This document shows positions 14,254-22,977 of a stretch of 31,238 bases of DNA, in pieces. This stretch comes from JAMXLO01 sp036494925. GTDB taxonomy: Bacteria > Pseudomonadota > Alphaproteobacteria > Acetobacterales > Acetobacteraceae. Within the stretch, counting starts at the first letter, position 1. Each line of letters begins with the position of its first letter. The position numbers were made by a program, and so were the translations under genes. The stretch covers positions 1 through 31,238 of the forward strand of contig DASXNR010000516.1 of NCBI GenBank assembly GCA_036494925.1, in the 5' to 3' direction. The notes beneath the pieces are model-generated. The model did not search any database. It saw only the letters and a program-made list of their open reading frames with translations, and was not told where the DNA came from.

Positions 14254-16665
14254 ATGATGGACGTCCCGATCCACAGGGAACCTGCGGTCGCCATACCGGG
14301 TGCCACGCCTCCGCCAGCCGCCATCCGGCGCGGACGGCAGGGCATCCGAATGCATCATCTGCTGTTTCTTGGATTCCTCGTGGTCGCCGCGGTGCCGATC
14401 ATTGTGCTGGCGCTGTGGGAAGAACAGACCTCCTACCAGCACGAACTGGACTCCGTCCGTGAGCGTCATCTCCTTGTCGCGCGCAACCTGACCTCGACCA
14501 TGTCGCGCTATGTACGCGACGTGAAGGCGGCATTCACCGTGGTATTTGAGAGCGGTGCACTGGACAAGTCGATTCCAGGCCTCGCCGACCTGCTCGCGTC
14601 GCTGAATGTCACCCACATCTGCGTCGTCGCACCCGATGGAACGATCGAAAGCTGGTTGCACGGGCTGACGCCGGCGCGGAGTACCGCGTTCGACCCGAAG
14701 CTGTTGGCCGAGCTCAGGCCGCTTGCCGCGACGGGGGATGGCCTGCCGGGGCTGAGCAACCTGCAACACGATGCGGCGGGCCAGCCCGTGTTCTACCTGG
14801 TGAAGGCGCTTCCCGATGACCGCCTCGGTATCGGAATTCTGGCCACCGACTACCTGGTCTCGCTGCAGCAGGCCATCGCCTTCGGCGATCATGGCCACGC
14901 CGTCATCACCGACGCCAAGGGTCAGGTCATCGCGCATCCGTTGAAGGATTGGGTTGCGGCATCGCGGGACATCTCCGGGGTGCCGGTCGTGGCGGCCATG
15001 ATGCGTGGCCAGACCGGCGTCGGCCAATTCTATTCCCCGGCGTTCAACGGCAACATGATCGCCGGTTTCGCGGTGGTCCCCGAGACAGGCTGGGGCGTGA
15101 TGGTGCCGCAGCCGCTCTCCGAGCTGCGGCGCCGCGCCGGGCAGGTGGCGCAACTGGCAATCATCGTCGCCGCGGTATCATTCACCGCGGCGGCATTCAT
15201 GAGCTGGCTGATCGCATTCTATCTGGCGCGTCCGGTCCGGTTGGTCGCGCGCGCCGCGGAGGCCGTCCTGGCCGGCAGCGAGAAGGTGTCGGCGCCGGAC
15301 TTCTCCAACGTGGTGCCGTTCGAGATCCGCCAGCTCGGGATGGCGTTCAACACCATGCTGGACGATCTGCGACGCCGAACCAGCGAAATCAGGTTGGCCT
15401 TGCACCAGGCGGAGGCGGCAAACCTGGCCAAGTCCCAGTTCCTTGCCAACATCAGCCACGAGATCCGCACACCGCTCAACGGTGTGGTCGGCATGATCGA
15501 GCTCTTGCGGCTGTCCGCTCCGTCATCGGCGCAGCAGCGCTACATCGAGGCGGCAGGTCAGTCCAGCCAGACCTTGCTGCGTTTGATCGACGACGTGCTC
15601 GATCTTTCGAAAATCGAAGCCGGCAAGCTGGAACTGGAATACGCGCCGTTCCATCTGCCCTCGCTGATCCATGACGCACGCTCGATGTTCTCGGACCTGG
15701 CGCGCGCCAAGGGGCTGGCGTTGTCGGCGTCGGTTGCCGGTGACCTCAATGTCGTGTTGCTGGGCGATGCGCACCGCCTGCTGCAGATTCTCTCCAACCT
15801 CGTGGGCAATGCCTTGAAGTTCACCAGCGAGGGTGGGGTGACGATCGGCGTCACCTGCTTGGAAGATCGCGGAGCGTTGCTGTGCCTGCGCTTCACTGTC
15901 ACGGATTCCGGAATCGGCATCCCTGCCAGCAAGCAGGAAATGATCTTCGACGCGTTCTCGCAGGCCGACAGCTCGACCACGCGCCGATATGGCGGCACCG
16001 GCCTTGGGCTATCGATCGCCCGGCAGCTCTGCCATCTCATGGGTGGCGAGATCGGCGTGGACAGCGCTGTCGGTCACGGCTCCACGTTCTGGTTCACCGC
16101 CATGCTGGACAAGCAGACCGAAGCGGCTGACTTCCAGGTTGCCGATGCGCGGGTCGAACCGCCGGCGCCCGGACCTGCACAATACGATACCAATCTCGCG
16201 CCGGTCTCGCCGGCGCAACGGAAGTTCAAGGACGCGCTTGGCCGCACCGGCAGGGAAACCATCCGCGTCCTGCTGGTCGAGGACAATCAGGCCAATCTGC
16301 GCGTTACCCAGGCCTTGCTCGAAGCCTTGGGCTGTGCAGTCACAGTCGCCCGTAACGGCCTGGAGGCGGTATCCACCTGTCGAGCAGCGGCATTCGACCT
16401 GATCCTGATGGATTGCCAGATGCCGGAAATGGATGGCTACGAGGCGGCCGGCGCTATCCGCCAGCTCGAGGCCTTCCAGGGACGCATCACGCCGATCGTG
16501 GCGCTCACCGCTCATGCACTCGATGGCAGTCGGGAGCTCAGCCTGGCCGCCGGAATGAGCGACCATCTGACCAAACCACTTACCCTTGGCGTGCTGACGG
16601 CCAAGCTGGCCGAATGGCTGGGGACGGCTCAGGCCGCGATCGGGGACAATCGCGACGGTCGGTGA
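14254..16665 (+). CDS. Hybrid sensor histidine kinase with receiver domain
   Basis: This 803-aa membrane kinase has a transmembrane helix at about 35-54 and an extracytoplasmic sensor at about 55-295, probably a Cache fold (VVAPDGTIESW and VITDAKGQVIAHPL repeats). A second helix (about 299-323) leads to a HAMP domain around ARPVRLVARAAEAVLAGS. The HisKA site is ISHEIRTPLNG with His402. The ATPase has Asn519 in NLVGNALKF, DSGIGIP (551-557) and GGTGLGLSI (580-588). The receiver has LLVEDN with Asp677, phosphoacceptor Asp720 in LMDCQMPEMDG, and Lys774. No HPt or output domain is present and no response regulator is adjacent. ATGATG at 14254/14257 leaves the start ambiguous by one codon; GGAGAGGGG lies upstream. 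The 3' end overlaps the MFS gene by 37 bp. Confidence 0.93.
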   Translation: MMDVPIHREPAVAIPGATPPPAAIRRGRQGIRMHHLLFLGFLVVAAVPIIVLALWEEQTSYQHELDSVRERHLLVARNLTSTMSRYVRDVKAAFTVVFESGALDKSIPGLADLLASLNVTHICVVAPDGTIESWLHGLTPARSTAFDPKLLAELRPLAATGDGLPGLSNLQHDAAGQPVFYLVKALPDDRLGIGILATDYLVSLQQAIAFGDHGHAVITDAKGQVIAHPLKDWVAASRDISGVPVVAAMMRGQTGVGQFYSPAFNGNMIAGFAVVPETGWGVMVPQPLSELRRRAGQVAQLAIIVAAVSFTAAAFMSWLIAFYLARPVRLVARAAEAVLAGSEKVSAPDFSNVVPFEIRQLGMAFNTMLDDLRRRTSEIRLALHQAEAANLAKSQFLANISHEIRTPLNGVVGMIELLRLSAPSSAQQRYIEAAGQSSQTLLRLIDDVLDLSKIEAGKLELEYAPFHLPSLIHDARSMFSDLARAKGLALSASVAGDLNVVLLGDAHRLLQILSNLVGNALKFTSEGGVTIGVTCLEDRGALLCLRFTVTDSGIGIPASKQEMIFDAFSQADSSTTRRYGGTGLGLSIARQLCHLMGGEIGVDSAVGHGSTFWFTAMLDKQTEAADFQVADARVEPPAPGPAQYDTNLAPVSPAQRKFKDALGRTGRETIRVLLVEDNQANLRVTQALLEALGCAVTVARNGLEAVSTCRAAAFDLILMDCQMPEMDGYEAAGAIRQLEAFQGRITPIVALTAHALDGSRELSLAAGMSDHLTKPLTLGVLTAKLAEWLGTAQAAIGDNRDGR

Positions 16666-17855
16666 CGCAGCACCAGAGCGCCGATCACCGCCAGGTTCAG
16701 CAGGTTGAACAGTACGCCGACGGCGAAGGCCGGGGCGTAGAACGCGAACCGGTCGTACATGACGCCCGCCAGCCAGCCGCCCGCCGCCATGCCGAGCGAG
16801 CCGGGAAACAGCATGGTGGGAATTCGCCAACCCGCCTCTGAAGCGGGGAACAGCTCCCGAACGGCCAACACGTAGCCCGGGATCAGCCCCCCGAAACCGA
16901 AGCCGAACACCGCGGATATGGTGAACAGCCCGATCTCGTCCTGGGTTACCAGAAAACCCGCCATTGCCGCCGCCTGTGCCGCGGACGCCAGGAAGATGGT
17001 GCGCAGACCGCCGACACGGTCCGCCATCCAGCCCCAGAACTGCCGCGCGAAGAACGCCGAGCCGAGCAGCACCGACAGCATCGCCGCACCCTGGGTCGGC
17101 CCGATGCCGATATCGCTGCAGAACGCGACCATGTGCGCCATCGGCATCGACATTGTCGTGCAGCAGCAGAACGAGGCGAACGCCAGTGCCGCCAGCACCA
17201 GATTGGGCCGCAGGCCAAGCACCTTCTCGCCTACGCGTGGTTCGGCATGCAGGCCACCAGGCGCCGCCGCGTCCGGCGGGCGCCGCAGCAGGATCGCGAG
17301 CGGCACGATCAGGACCACCACGAACACGGCATAGACCAGCATGGTATGGCGCCAGCCGATGGTATCGATGCCCAACTGGAACACCGCCGGCCACAATGCG
17401 CCGGCGACGTACTGGCCGGCCGAGATCAGCGCGATCGCGGTGCCGCGGCGGACATCGAACCAGCGGCTGACGTAGGTCATCAGCGGCGCGAACATGCCGG
17501 CGGCGCCGAGCAGGCCGACCAGCAGGAAGCTGCTGATGTAGAGCTGCGTCAGTCCGCCCAGCGAGGAAATGGTCAGACCGGTGCCGATCATGGTGGCGCC
17601 AAAGATCACCACCGCTCGGACGCCGATCCGCTCCGACAGCCAGCCCATCGCGATGCCGCCGAAACCGGCGCCGATGAAGGTCAGTCCCACCGCCAGCGCC
17701 GGGGCCGAACGCGTCGCGCCAAATTCGGCGGCGATCGGCTTCAGCGCCACCATCGTGGTCAGCGGCGCGCCATACGACACGCTCAGCACGATCAGCGCGA
17801 CGGTCGCGACCACCCAGGATGTCCGCGTCTCCACGCTGCCTGCGTGTGCGCTCAT
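16629..17855 (-). CDS. MFS transporter
   Basis: This 408-aa protein has twelve likely membrane helices. Major-facilitator features include the loop 2-3 motif GWLSERIGVRAVV and its pseudo-repeat GWMADRVGGLRT in the second half. Family-like stretches are VRRGTAIALISAGQYVAGAL and FGFGFGGLIPGYVLAVRELF. The region resembles the oxalate/formate-antiporter-like or monocarboxylate branch, but the substrate is not certain. The start at 17855 has GAGGAAA nine bases upstream. It is divergent from the acyl-CoA synthetase (115 bp between starts) and convergent with the histidine kinase, overlapping its last 12 codons. Uptake of an organic acid later activated by the divergent synthetase is a reasonable guess. 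Confidence 0.9.
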   Translation of the reverse strand: MSAHAGSVETRTSWVVATVALIVLSVSYGAPLTTMVALKPIAAEFGATRSAPALAVGLTFIGAGFGGIAMGWLSERIGVRAVVIFGATMIGTGLTISSLGGLTQLYISSFLLVGLLGAAGMFAPLMTYVSRWFDVRRGTAIALISAGQYVAGALWPAVFQLGIDTIGWRHTMLVYAVFVVVLIVPLAILLRRPPDAAAPGGLHAEPRVGEKVLGLRPNLVLAALAFASFCCCTTMSMPMAHMVAFCSDIGIGPTQGAAMLSVLLGSAFFARQFWGWMADRVGGLRTIFLASAAQAAAMAGFLVTQDEIGLFTISAVFGFGFGGLIPGYVLAVRELFPASEAGWRIPTMLFPGSLGMAAGGWLAGVMYDRFAFYAPAFAVGVLFNLLNLAVIGALVLRHRPSRLSPIAA

Positions 17856-17970
17856 GCGTTACGTTTCCTCGGCTCTTGTGAGCTACGCTTACCGCATTCC
17901 CGGGGCAACGGGAAACCGGGCGTTCGGTGCCGCCTTGCGTCCCACCGCGGTTCGGGAGCAACAGTACGAT

Positions 17971-19560
17971 ATGGAAAACAGCGCGGATCTGCCGTCGCGC
18001 GTGCCCCCCGACGAACGCACGCTGCCCCGCATGCTGCGCCGACAGGCGATGCTTTATGGCGACCGGCGGCTGGTCGAGATCGGCGGCCAGCCCCGGAGTT
18101 TCGCCGAGACGCTGGAACTGGCCGCCCGCTTTGGCGGCACGCTGCGGGCCGCCGGCATCGAGCGTGGCGACCACGTCGCGGTGATGTGCGGCAATCGGCC
18201 GGAATTGCTGCAGGTCTATCTCGGTTGCGGCTGGATCGGTGCAGTAACGGTGCCGATCAATACCGCGTCGCGCGGTGCGCAGCTTGCGCATATCCTGACC
18301 AATTCCGAGGCAAAGCTGCTGGTGTTGCAGGCCGAGTTCGCCGACGCGGTCAACGCGCTGGAAACCGCGCCGCCATCGCTGCGCGCGGTCTGGCTGATCG
18401 GCGATGCTGTTCTGGACGGGCATTGGCCGCGGCCGGTCGGGTTTCCCGCGCCCGCGGAGCCCGTGCCTGAAGCAGCGATCGGGCCCGGCGATACCGTGGC
18501 GATCCTCTACACGTCGGGCACCACCGGGGTCTCGAAAGGCGTGTGCTGCCCGCACGCCCAGTATTTCTGGTGGGGCGTGAATACCGCGCGGCTGCTCGAG
18601 CTGCGCGGCGATGACGTGCTGCTCACCACCTTGCCGCTGTTTCACACCAATGCGCTCAACACCTTCTACCAGGCTCTGCTGACCGGCGCCGCACTGGTGG
18701 TGGAGCCGCGCTTCTCTGCCTCGGGCTTTGCCGCGTCGCTTTCTCGCCACGGCGCAACCGTCACCTATCTGCTCGGTGCCATGGTGCCGATCCTGCTTTC
18801 GCGCCCGGTCGGCGAGCTTGATCGCGCGCACCGCGTGCGCATCGCGCTGGGTCCGGGCGTGCCGGAGCGCTTCCATGCCGAGTTCCGTCAACGTTTCGGT
18901 ATCGAACTGCTAGACGGTTACGGCTCTACCGAGACCAATTTCGTGTTGGGCTGCACGCTGCCCGGCAAGCGCCCCGGCTCGATGGGGCCGGTATCCGACG
19001 GGTTCGAGGCACGCGTGGTCGACGATGCGGACAATGCGCTGCCCGATGGCATTGCCGGCGAGCTGGTGCTTCGCGCGCGCGAGCCATTCGCGTTCGCCGC
19101 GGGCTATTTCGGCATGCCGGCGAAGACGGTCGAGGCGTGGCGTAACCTATGGTTCCACACCGGCGATCGCGTCGTGCGCGACGCCCGCGGCCATTTCCGC
19201 TTCATCGACCGGATGAAGGACGTGATCCGCCGCCGCGGCGAGAACATTTCGTCCTACGAAGTCGAGCAGGTGCTGCTGTCGCATCCGGATGTCGCCGAGG
19301 CGGCGGCATTTCCGGTGCGCTCCGAGCTTGCCGAGGACGAGGTCATGGCTGCGGTGGTGCCGCGCGACGGCCACTCGCTCACTCCTGCCGCGCTGTCCGG
19401 ATACTGTAACGGTCGGATGCCGGCTTTCGCCATCCCGCGCTTCATCGAGTTCGTGGCCGCCCTGCCGATGACCGAGAATGGCAAGGTGCAGAAGTTCCGG
19501 CTGTCCGAGCGCGGCATCACCGCGGCGACCTGGGACCGTGAGACTGTAATCGGCGAATGA
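17971..19560 (+). CDS. AMP-binding acyl-CoA synthetase
   Basis: This 529-aa adenylate-forming ligase activates a carboxylic acid to its acyl-CoA through an acyl-AMP. Motifs in order are the P-loop TSGTTGVSKG (181-190), DGYGSTETN (315-323), HTGDR (396-400), RRRGENISSYEVEQV (420-434) and the C-terminal lysine motif TENGKVQKFRL (501-511). The overall plan resembles crotonobetaine/carnitine-CoA ligase-like (CaiC-type) members, but specificity cannot be assigned. The start at 17971 was taken because the conserved protein begins there; the frame is open far upstream only as a shadow of the MFS gene. GGGAG lies 13 bases upstream, a rather long spacing. It is divergent from the MFS transporter and convergent with the hydrolase gene. 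Confidence 0.92.
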   Translation: MENSADLPSRVPPDERTLPRMLRRQAMLYGDRRLVEIGGQPRSFAETLELAARFGGTLRAAGIERGDHVAVMCGNRPELLQVYLGCGWIGAVTVPINTASRGAQLAHILTNSEAKLLVLQAEFADAVNALETAPPSLRAVWLIGDAVLDGHWPRPVGFPAPAEPVPEAAIGPGDTVAILYTSGTTGVSKGVCCPHAQYFWWGVNTARLLELRGDDVLLTTLPLFHTNALNTFYQALLTGAALVVEPRFSASGFAASLSRHGATVTYLLGAMVPILLSRPVGELDRAHRVRIALGPGVPERFHAEFRQRFGIELLDGYGSTETNFVLGCTLPGKRPGSMGPVSDGFEARVVDDADNALPDGIAGELVLRAREPFAFAAGYFGMPAKTVEAWRNLWFHTGDRVVRDARGHFRFIDRMKDVIRRRGENISSYEVEQVLLSHPDVAEAAAFPVRSELAEDEVMAAVVPRDGHSLTPAALSGYCNGRMPAFAIPRFIEFVAALPMTENGKVQKFRLSERGITAATWDRETVIGE

Positions 19561-19603
19561 CCGATGGTCACCACGCGGAGCGCGGTGCCGCTGACGGACA
19601 CCG

Positions 19604-19681
19604 ATGGGTTTCGCTCCCCGCTCTACCCATCCTACGTTGCCGCACGCGATGCCGTAGAATGGGTAGAGCGCAGCAACCCAT
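19604..19681. repeat. Dispersed palindromic repeat, copy 3
   Basis: The left arm 19604-19635 (begins ATGGGTTTCGCTC, ends CCATCCTAC) and right arm 19654-19681 (GTAGAATGGGTAGAGCGCAG then CAACCCAT) form an imperfect hairpin with an 18-base spacer. The right arm is shortened compared with copy 1. It lies between the converging acyl-CoA synthetase and hydrolase genes, 16 bp from the hydrolase stop. Confidence 0.78.
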
Positions 19682-19697
19682 CGGACCAGACGGCCAC

Positions 19698-20711
19698 TCA
19701 GTTTCCGGCAAACAGAACGGCGATCGCCGCCGGGTCGACCTCCTCGATACGGGGCGGCTGCCAGCTGGGCTTGCGATCCTTGTCGACCACCATGGCGCGT
19801 ACGCCCTCGGCGAAGTCGGGGTGCCGCATCGTGGTCCGCGTCAGCGCCAGCTCGGCCACCTGGCATTGCGGCAGCGTCAGGTTGCCACCGCGGCGCAGCG
19901 CCTCCAGCGTCCAGCACAGTGCCGACGGCGATACCGTGCGCAGCGCGGCCAAGGTCTGCGCCGCCCAAGTGCCGCCGGTCGTCTCGAGGCGATGCACGAT
20001 CCCGCTCATGCTGTCGGCGCCGAAGCAGTGATCGATCGCCGCACGTTGCGATCCCAGTGAGAACGGTGGCAGCGGCGCGACATGGGTGCCCAGCGCCGCA
20101 GCTCCATCCTCGGCCAGCGCGTGCGACAGCGCAGGCAGTTCGGCGCGCGGTACGAAATGCGTGGCGAGGCCCGCGTGTACCGCGTCGGCACCCTGCATGC
20201 GCAACCCGGTCAGCCCGAGATACGCGCCGATCTGGCCAGGCAGACGCGGCAGGAAAAACGTCGCGCCGATATCCGGAAAGAAGCCGATCGCGGTCTCGGG
20301 CATGGCGAACGCGGCCCGCTCGGTGGCGACGCGGTATGGCGCATGCACCGACACTCCGATGCCGCCGCCCATGCAGATGCCGTCGATCAGCGCGACATAC
20401 GGCTTCGGATAGGTCGCAATCATCAGGTTGAGCGCGTACTCCTCGCGGAAGAACGTCTCGGCCTTGTGACGCTCGCCATCCAGCTCGTACTGGCGCAGCG
20501 CCCGCACATCGCCGCCGGCGCAGAAGGCACGGTCGCCGGCGCCTTCGATCACCACGCCGTGGATGTGCGGGTCATCGTGCCACGCCTCCAGGGCGCGGGT
20601 GCAGGCGCGGATCATCGGCAGGTCGAGCGCATTGAGCGCCTGTGGGCGATTGAGCACGATCCGCCCCATCCGCCCGTCGCGCCGGGCGATCACCGTCGGT
20701 TCGTCTTGCAT
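19698..20711 (-). CDS. Enoyl-CoA hydratase/isomerase family protein, 3-hydroxyisobutyryl-CoA hydrolase type
   Basis: This 337-aa crotonase-fold protein resembles 3-hydroxyisobutyryl-CoA hydrolase, the valine-degradation enzyme that frees 3-hydroxyisobutyrate. The oxyanion segments are FCAGGDVRAL (63-72) and DGICMGGGIGVSVHAPYRV (110-128). The hydrolase-type active-site block is AMPETAIGFFPDIGATFFLP (136-155) with Glu139 and Asp147. The longer C-terminal part with HPDFAEGVRAMVVDKDRKPSW is typical of this branch. The start at 20711 was chosen over an in-frame upstream ATG because GGGAGAGG lies just before it and the homologous region begins there. It is convergent with the acyl-CoA synthetase, which may belong to related acyl-CoA metabolism. 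Confidence 0.9.
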   Translation of the reverse strand: MQDEPTVIARRDGRMGRIVLNRPQALNALDLPMIRACTRALEAWHDDPHIHGVVIEGAGDRAFCAGGDVRALRQYELDGERHKAETFFREEYALNLMIATYPKPYVALIDGICMGGGIGVSVHAPYRVATERAAFAMPETAIGFFPDIGATFFLPRLPGQIGAYLGLTGLRMQGADAVHAGLATHFVPRAELPALSHALAEDGAAALGTHVAPLPPFSLGSQRAAIDHCFGADSMSGIVHRLETTGGTWAAQTLAALRTVSPSALCWTLEALRRGGNLTLPQCQVAELALTRTTMRHPDFAEGVRAMVVDKDRKPSWQPPRIEEVDPAAIAVLFAGN

Positions 20712-20845
20712 GTGCCTCTCCCGGATGGCCGCCGCATCTACCGCACCCGCGCCGGTCGCGCCAAGGCGGCCCCGGCTTTCGTTTCCGGCTGATTTCGCGG
20801 ATTGTAGCGTTTCGCCGCGCAGCAGGAACCTGGAGCCCAACATAG

Positions 20846-21877
20846 ATGCATGCCCGCTCGCTTGTGGCCGCCACGGCGATGCTCGCCCTGTCGTGCGGTC
20901 TCGCCGCGGCGCGGGACCTGACCGTGGTCGGGCGCGCCCCTGCCCAGGATGCGATCCAGCAGGTGTTCGTCCGGCCGTTCACCGATGCCACGGCCATCGC
21001 GGTGCAGATGGAGACCTGGGAGGGTGGCATTGACACGCTGCGCGCCCAGATGAAGACCCCGGACAACGCCTGGGACCTGGTCATGGTGGACGGTGACGAG
21101 TTGACCTTGGGTTGTTCGGAGGGACTGTTCGAGAAGCTCGACTGGTCGGCGATCGGCGGCAAGGACCACTATCTGGCGCAGGCGGTCAGCGATTGCGGCG
21201 TCGGAGCCGGTGTGGCGAGCATCGTTCTGGCCTGGGACCGCGACAAGTTCCCCGCCACGCCTGGCTGGTCCGATTTCTGGGATGTCGCCAAATACCCGGG
21301 CAAACGCGGCCTGCACGCGGGTGTGCGCGGCAACCTGGAGTTCGCCTTGATCGCCGATGGCGTGTCGCCAGGCGATGTCTACAAGGTGCTCGCCACTTCG
21401 GAGGGTGTCGATCGCGCCTTTCGCCGCCTGGACCAGCTCAAGCCCTATGTCGTGTGGTGGCACGACGATGCCGAGGCGGCGCGGATCCTGGCGTCCGGCG
21501 ATGTGCTGATGACCAGCGCCTCCGCCCCGGCGATCGCGGTGGCGAACCGGACTACCCACCGCAACTTTGGGGTGCAGTGGGCGGCGAGTCTCTACGAGCT
21601 TCAAAGCTGGGTGATACTGAAGGGCAGCCCGAACCTGCGGGCCGCCACCCAGTTTCTCTACTTCGCCGGCACGCCGGCGATCGAGGCGCGGTTGGTCGGC
21701 CTGTTCGGCGACGGCGGCCTCGCCAAGGGCGCCAATGACGGCCTGCCGGCCGAACTGGCGCAGATCTCGCCGACGGCGCCGGCCAATCTGAATGCGGCGG
21801 TGCGCGTGGATGCTGGATTCTGGCACGACAACCTCGCCAAGCTGCGACAGCGGTTCGAGACCTGGTCGACGCATTGA
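20846..21877 (+). CDS. PotD-like periplasmic solute-binding protein heading an MCE operon
   Basis: This 343-aa exported protein has a Sec signal at about 1-22 (cleavage near GLAAARD). The body matches the spermidine/putrescine-type extracellular solute-binding family: WDLVMVDGDELTLGCSEGL, GVASIVLAWDRDKF, WDVAKYPGKRGLHAGVRGNL, SGDVLMTSASAPAIAVANR, WVILKGSPNLRAATQFLYF and the C-terminal VRVDAGFWHDNLAKLRQRFE. No PotB/PotC-like permease or PotA ATPase is nearby. Its stop overlaps the start of mlaE by four bases (TTGA), so it is translationally coupled to a lipid-transport system. GGAG lies upstream of the start at 20846. It may deliver a ligand to the MCE transporter in place of MlaC; this is inference. 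Confidence 0.88.
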   Translation: MHARSLVAATAMLALSCGLAAARDLTVVGRAPAQDAIQQVFVRPFTDATAIAVQMETWEGGIDTLRAQMKTPDNAWDLVMVDGDELTLGCSEGLFEKLDWSAIGGKDHYLAQAVSDCGVGAGVASIVLAWDRDKFPATPGWSDFWDVAKYPGKRGLHAGVRGNLEFALIADGVSPGDVYKVLATSEGVDRAFRRLDQLKPYVVWWHDDAEAARILASGDVLMTSASAPAIAVANRTTHRNFGVQWAASLYELQSWVILKGSPNLRAATQFLYFAGTPAIEARLVGLFGDGGLAKGANDGLPAELAQISPTAPANLNAAVRVDAGFWHDNLAKLRQRFETWSTH

Positions 21878-22977
21878 CTGACGCCGCCAGCCTGACGATC
21901 CAGCAGCGCGACGGACGCGTGGTGATGGCGTTCGCGGGCAGGCTCGAATCGGCCTCGATCGGGGCGTTGTGGCACACCGCGATTCGGGCGGCGGAACACG
22001 CACACGGCCAGGCGCTGGTGTTCGACCTGGGCGCGGTCTCGTTCAGCGATGTCGGCGGCGCGAGCTTGCTGGCCGCGGTCGAAGCGGCGCACGGCGATGC
22101 GGCGGAGCTGGTCGGGGCGCAGGAACGGGTGACGGCGCTGCTGCTGCGGGCGCGCCAGGCGACCCGAGCCCGCCCACGCGGCGAGGTTGCCCCCCGGATC
22201 ACCGTGCGGGACGTCATCACTGCGGCATTCGGCCTGTTGGCCGCCAGCATCGCCTTCATCGGCGAGGCGGCCGTGGCGATCGTCAGGCTGCCCGCGCGGC
22301 GGCGGATGCTCCGCGTGCCCGATCTGCTGCGCTACATCGATCAAGCCGGCGTGCGTTCCCTCCCGCTGATCGTGCTGCTTGGCTATCTGATCGGCCTGAT
22401 CCTGGCGTTCCAGTCGGCGATCCCGATGCGGCGGTTCGGCGCCGATATCTTCGTCGCCAACCTGGTGGCGATCAGCCTGGTGCGCGAGCTTGGGCCGCTG
22501 CTGGCGGCGGTGATCCTGGCCGGACGCACTGGCTCCGCCTTCGCCGCCGAGATCGGCACCATGAAGGTGAACGAGGAGGTCGATGCCCTGATGACGATGG
22601 GGCTGGATCCGATGACCATGCTGGTGCTGCCGCGCATCATCGCGGCGATGCTGGTGATGCCGGTCATGACCATGGCGCTCGACATCGCCGGGATGCTCGG
22701 CATGGCCACCGTGATGCGTGGCTTCGGCTTTCCGCTGGTGACGATCGCGCGCCAGGTGCAGAACTGGGTGGCAGCGGGCGATCTGTATGGCGGTCTGTTC
22801 AAGGCGATGTGCTTTGGTGTCGCGGTTGCCGCGATCGGCTGCCGCGCCGGACTGGGCACCGGCGTCGGTCCCCGTGCCGTGGGTCTGTCGACCACCGCGG
22901 CAGTGGTCGGCGGCATTGTTGCCACGATCGCGCTCGATGGTGTGTTCGCCCTGATCTTCTACCGGCTGGACCTGTGA
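21874..22977 (+). CDS. mlaE: MlaE-family lipid ABC transporter permease with N-terminal STAS domain
   Basis: This protein of up to 367 aa has residues about 1-90 as a STAS-type domain (VVMAFAGRLESASIGALW, VFDLGAVSFSDVGGASLL) and about 110-367 as the MlaE permease with five or six membrane helices. The family signature is EIGTMKVNEEVDALMTMGLD followed by PMTMLVLPRIIAAMLVMPVM. MlaE is the inner-membrane channel part of the MlaFEDB/MCE complex that moves phospholipids between inner and outer membranes; the fused STAS domain plays the part of MlaB. The start is taken as TTG 21874, overlapping the preceding stop. Later GTG and ATG codons would cut into the STAS fold. The ribosome-binding site is weak, so the exact start is uncertain. 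Confidence 0.9.
   Translation: MTDAASLTIQQRDGRVVMAFAGRLESASIGALWHTAIRAAEHAHGQALVFDLGAVSFSDVGGASLLAAVEAAHGDAAELVGAQERVTALLLRARQATRARPRGEVAPRITVRDVITAAFGLLAASIAFIGEAAVAIVRLPARRRMLRVPDLLRYIDQAGVRSLPLIVLLGYLIGLILAFQSAIPMRRFGADIFVANLVAISLVRELGPLLAAVILAGRTGSAFAAEIGTMKVNEEVDALMTMGLDPMTMLVLPRIIAAMLVMPVMTMALDIAGMLGMATVMRGFGFPLVTIARQVQNWVAAGDLYGGLFKAMCFGVAVAAIGCRAGLGTGVGPRAVGLSTTAAVVGGIVATIALDGVFALIFYRLDL

Noticed and set aside
16009..18891. Long open frame of 960 codons on the minus strand
   Set aside because: It runs antisense to the acyl-CoA synthetase and through the MFS gene in another frame. Its translation is Arg/Gly/His-rich with no domain, while the frames it overlaps carry clear enzyme and transporter motifs.
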